Assembly (NCBI GenBank): GCA_902494765.1
Contig: CABUUK010000068.1
Span: 1 to 7,672, forward strand
Direction of reading: 5' to 3'
DNA: 7,672 nucleotides
Source: an uncultured Collinsella sp.
GTDB taxonomy: Bacteria > Actinomycetota > Coriobacteriia > Coriobacteriales > Coriobacteriaceae
Part shown: positions 6,567-7,672 of the stretch, one piece after another
Layout: each line of letters opens with the position of its first letter
How positions within the stretch are numbered: the stretch's first letter is position 1
Made by a program: the position numbers and the translations under genes
Notes under the pieces: model-generated
Databases searched by the model: none
Seen by the model: the letters and a program-made list of their open reading frames with translations, nothing else
What the model was told of the DNA's origin: nothing

Positions 6567-6704
6567 GGAAACGGTGTCCCACTCTGAGGCTGTATTCCGG
6601 GACACGGTTTCCGCTTGGAACGCCATTCGGAAAGCGCATCCCGCTTTAAAACGGAATTCCGGGACGTAGTTTCCGTCTGAGCCTCCATTCGAAAAGCATG
6701 TCCC
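6567..6704. repeat. Array of five alternating inverted half-sites, 62-bp period
   Basis: Half-sites of type GGAAA...TCCC lie at 6567-6580, 6629-6642 and 6691-6704, each exactly 62 bases apart. Their inverted counterpart GGGAC...TTTCC lies at 6599-6612 and 6661-6674, again 62 apart. Adjacent half-sites alternate at 32 and 30 bases. The 62-base units 6592-6653 and 6654-6715 align without gaps at about 43 of 62 positions. The first pair (6567-6580 with 6599-6612) is a 13-of-14 inverted match with an 18-base loop. It fills the gap between the convergent CLC and ogt genes and may fold into successive hairpins that stop transcription from both sides. It looks like a REP/REPIN-type element; no coding signal supports the reading frames that cross it. 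Confidence 0.65.
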
Positions 6705-6744
6705 GTTCTTTCACGGCATCTTGGCTATGCAAAGCGCTCGAGTG

Positions 6745-7323
6745 TTACTCCTCGTACGCGCCCTCAAGCCGAAGCAGCCACTCCTTGCGATCAAGCCCGC
6801 CGGCATATCCGTTAAGCGAGCCGTCGGCCGCCACCACGCGATGGCATGGCACAATAATCGAAACAGGGTTGCGAGCGACCGCGGCCCCCACGGCACGGGG
6901 AGACACAACGGGTGTCTCATTTCCCGGCACACGATGTCGAGCCGCAACACGCTGGGCGATCTCGCCATACGTAGCGACCTCGCCACGCGGAATAGAAAGC
7001 AGCTCGTACCAAACTTCACGCTGAAACGCCGTGCCAATCAAATGCAACGGCGGCGTAAACCGAGGTTCCTGCCCTGCAAAATAAGCATTCAGCCAAGCCC
7101 ACGAACGCTCAAGCACCGAAGAAGCCGCACCATTTGCAGGACTCACCGACGACATGCCGCCAGCACCAGAAACTGCATCGGCGCCTTCAACATGTTCAGG
7201 ATCTTCTTTGAGAAGCGTGGAGCCAAAATGCTCCTGCCCCTCAAACCAAAGCCCCGTCAGACCGCGGCCATCAGCGGCAAGCAAGATTTCGCCCAAAGGC
7301 GAAGCAAACGTCGTCGTGACCAC
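6745..7323 (-). CDS. ogt: Methylated-DNA--[protein]-cysteine S-methyltransferase (O6-alkylguanine-DNA alkyltransferase), 192 aa
   Basis: Suicide DNA-repair enzyme that transfers alkyl groups from O6-alkylguanine (and O4-alkylthymine) to its own cysteine. The active-site motif IVPCHRVV places the acceptor at C160. Other family features are the N-terminal FASPLGEILLAADGRGLTGLWF (6-27), the helix-turn-helix region AFQREVWYELLSIPRGEVATYGEIA (99-123), RAVGAAVARNP (143-153, with the base-flipping arginine) and GYAGGLDRKEWLLRLE (172-187). Residues about 43-70 form a low-complexity Gly/Ala/Ser-rich linker between the two domains. The GTG start at 7323 is chosen because AAAGGAG (7336-7330) lies six bases upstream and the peptide matches the family start. 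The gene is monocistronic as far as visible and convergent with the CLC gene. No Ada-type regulatory domain is attached. Confidence 0.93.
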   Translation of the reverse strand: MVTTTFASPLGEILLAADGRGLTGLWFEGQEHFGSTLLKEDPEHVEGADAVSGAGGMSSVSPANGAASSVLERSWAWLNAYFAGQEPRFTPPLHLIGTAFQREVWYELLSIPRGEVATYGEIAQRVAARHRVPGNETPVVSPRAVGAAVARNPVSIIVPCHRVVAADGSLNGYAGGLDRKEWLLRLEGAYEE

Positions 7324-7594
7324 CAGCGGCTCCTTTCAAAACTCCGCAACATAATACCGCGAATTGTGCAGACAACCCCAATCGACCCCAAAGTCACCCA
7401 AGGCAGCAGGCGCGCAGCGCCGAGGCCGCCGCCGGGACCAGGGCCCGCAACAGCCACGCGCCCCCACATCAGCCCAGCGGCCCCAACCAACAACGGCCCC
7501 ATCGCAGACCGCTCGCAGCAGCGTCACCGCAGGCGGGGGCTGGGCTTAGTTTTCAGAACATTCCGCACTGATATTTTCTGTATTGAAGACGTCG
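7324..7594. other. GC-rich region upstream of ogt, no clear gene
   Basis: Several overlapping reading frames on both strands cross 7340-7540, which is expected in GC-rich DNA (runs such as CCGCCGCCGGGACC). One leftward frame (7502-7257) has a hydrophobic, Gly-rich stretch that could be a membrane segment, but it lacks a ribosome-binding site and overlaps the start of ogt by 67 bases. Another leftward frame (7527-7336) stops just before the ogt ribosome-binding site. Neither has a recognisable family. The AT-richer stretch at 7550-7590 is the most promoter-like part, but no convincing ogt promoter can be named. Confidence 0.4.
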
Positions 7595-7597
7595 ATG

Positions 7598-7672
7598 ATG
7601 CACCCGTATACCATTGACGTCGACACCATCAGATGCGGACCGCGCGGTGACCCCACATTCCGCTGGCGCCCA
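7598..7672 (+). CDS. Possible start of a rightward gene (partial, cut by window end)
   Basis: From two consecutive ATG codons (7595 and 7598) a frame runs open to the window edge; the visible peptide begins MHPYTIDVDTIRCGPRGDP. Its codons end mostly in C or G, as in the well-supported genes nearby. A weak promoter may precede it: TTGAAG (7583-7588) and TATACC (7607-7612), but that -10 lies inside the frame. The ribosome-binding site is poor (GAAGAC). A leftward frame through the same bases ends at a TAA near 7546 and is a competing reading. No family is recognised. Confidence 0.25.
   Translation, partial: MHPYTIDVDTIRCGPRGDPTFRWRP

Noticed and set aside
6134..6688. 184-codon leftward frame over the CLC 3' end and the repeat array
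   Set aside because: Its N-terminal third is a translation of the repeat array and the rest is antisense to CLC. No ribosome-binding site was seen.
6567..6704. CRISPR array
   Set aside because: The repeats are diverged and alternate in orientation, there are no unique equal-length spacers, and no cas genes are present.
7257..7502. Leftward 81-codon frame with a hydrophobic stretch
   Set aside because: No ribosome-binding site, it overlaps the start of ogt by 67 bases, and no family is recognised.
6721..7617. 298-codon rightward frame opposite ogt
   Set aside because: Antisense shadow of the well-supported ogt gene. The product is Arg/Pro/His-rich with no domain, typical of a reverse frame in GC-rich DNA.

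Overview
The window looks like chromosomal DNA of a moderately GC-rich Gram-positive gut bacterium, most likely a Coriobacteriia member such as Collinsella. This rests on codon choice, purine-rich Shine-Dalgarno sites, protein flavour and dispersed REP-like repeats. It is an inference from memory, not a database match. No rRNA, tRNA, CRISPR array or transposase gene is visible.

Layout, left to right. Positions 1-300 hold no convincing complete gene: perhaps the last codons of an upstream gene, then an AT-richer leader. A small uncharacterised cytoplasmic protein follows (301-621, +). It converges on a two-gene ABC transporter operon read leftward: a MacB/LolD-type ATPase (3507-4208) and a 925-residue double-FtsX permease (736-3513), overlapping at a GTG/TAG junction. 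The convergent gap carries two hairpins. The second starts inside the permease stop codon and belongs to a REP-like repeat. A second copy of that repeat, in opposite orientation, lies upstream of the ATPase gene, so the operon is bracketed by inverted repeats.

Divergent from the ABC operon is a GyrI-like ligand-binding-domain protein (4480-5118, +). Its promoter region holds a perfect 14-bp palindrome, CGAACAGCTGTTCG, matching the Gram-positive LexA (SOS) box. Downstream is a CLC-family anion channel/antiporter gene (5289-6538, +) broken by a frameshift and an in-frame TGA about 40 bases apart. Its GGEVTP motif suggests the fluoride-exporting CLC-F branch. It converges on an O6-alkylguanine-DNA alkyltransferase gene (ogt, 6745-7323, -). 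The gap holds an array of five alternating inverted half-sites with a 62-bp period. The last 350 bases are GC-rich with no clear gene, ending in a possible N-terminus of a rightward gene.

How the genes fit together: the ABC pair forms one exporter or lipoprotein-handling/antimicrobial-resistance module. The GyrI-like gene (with a putative SOS operator) and ogt both suggest defence against DNA-damaging compounds, but they are not co-transcribed. The strongest leads are the LexA-like box on the GyrI-like gene, the two repeat families, and the decayed CLC gene.
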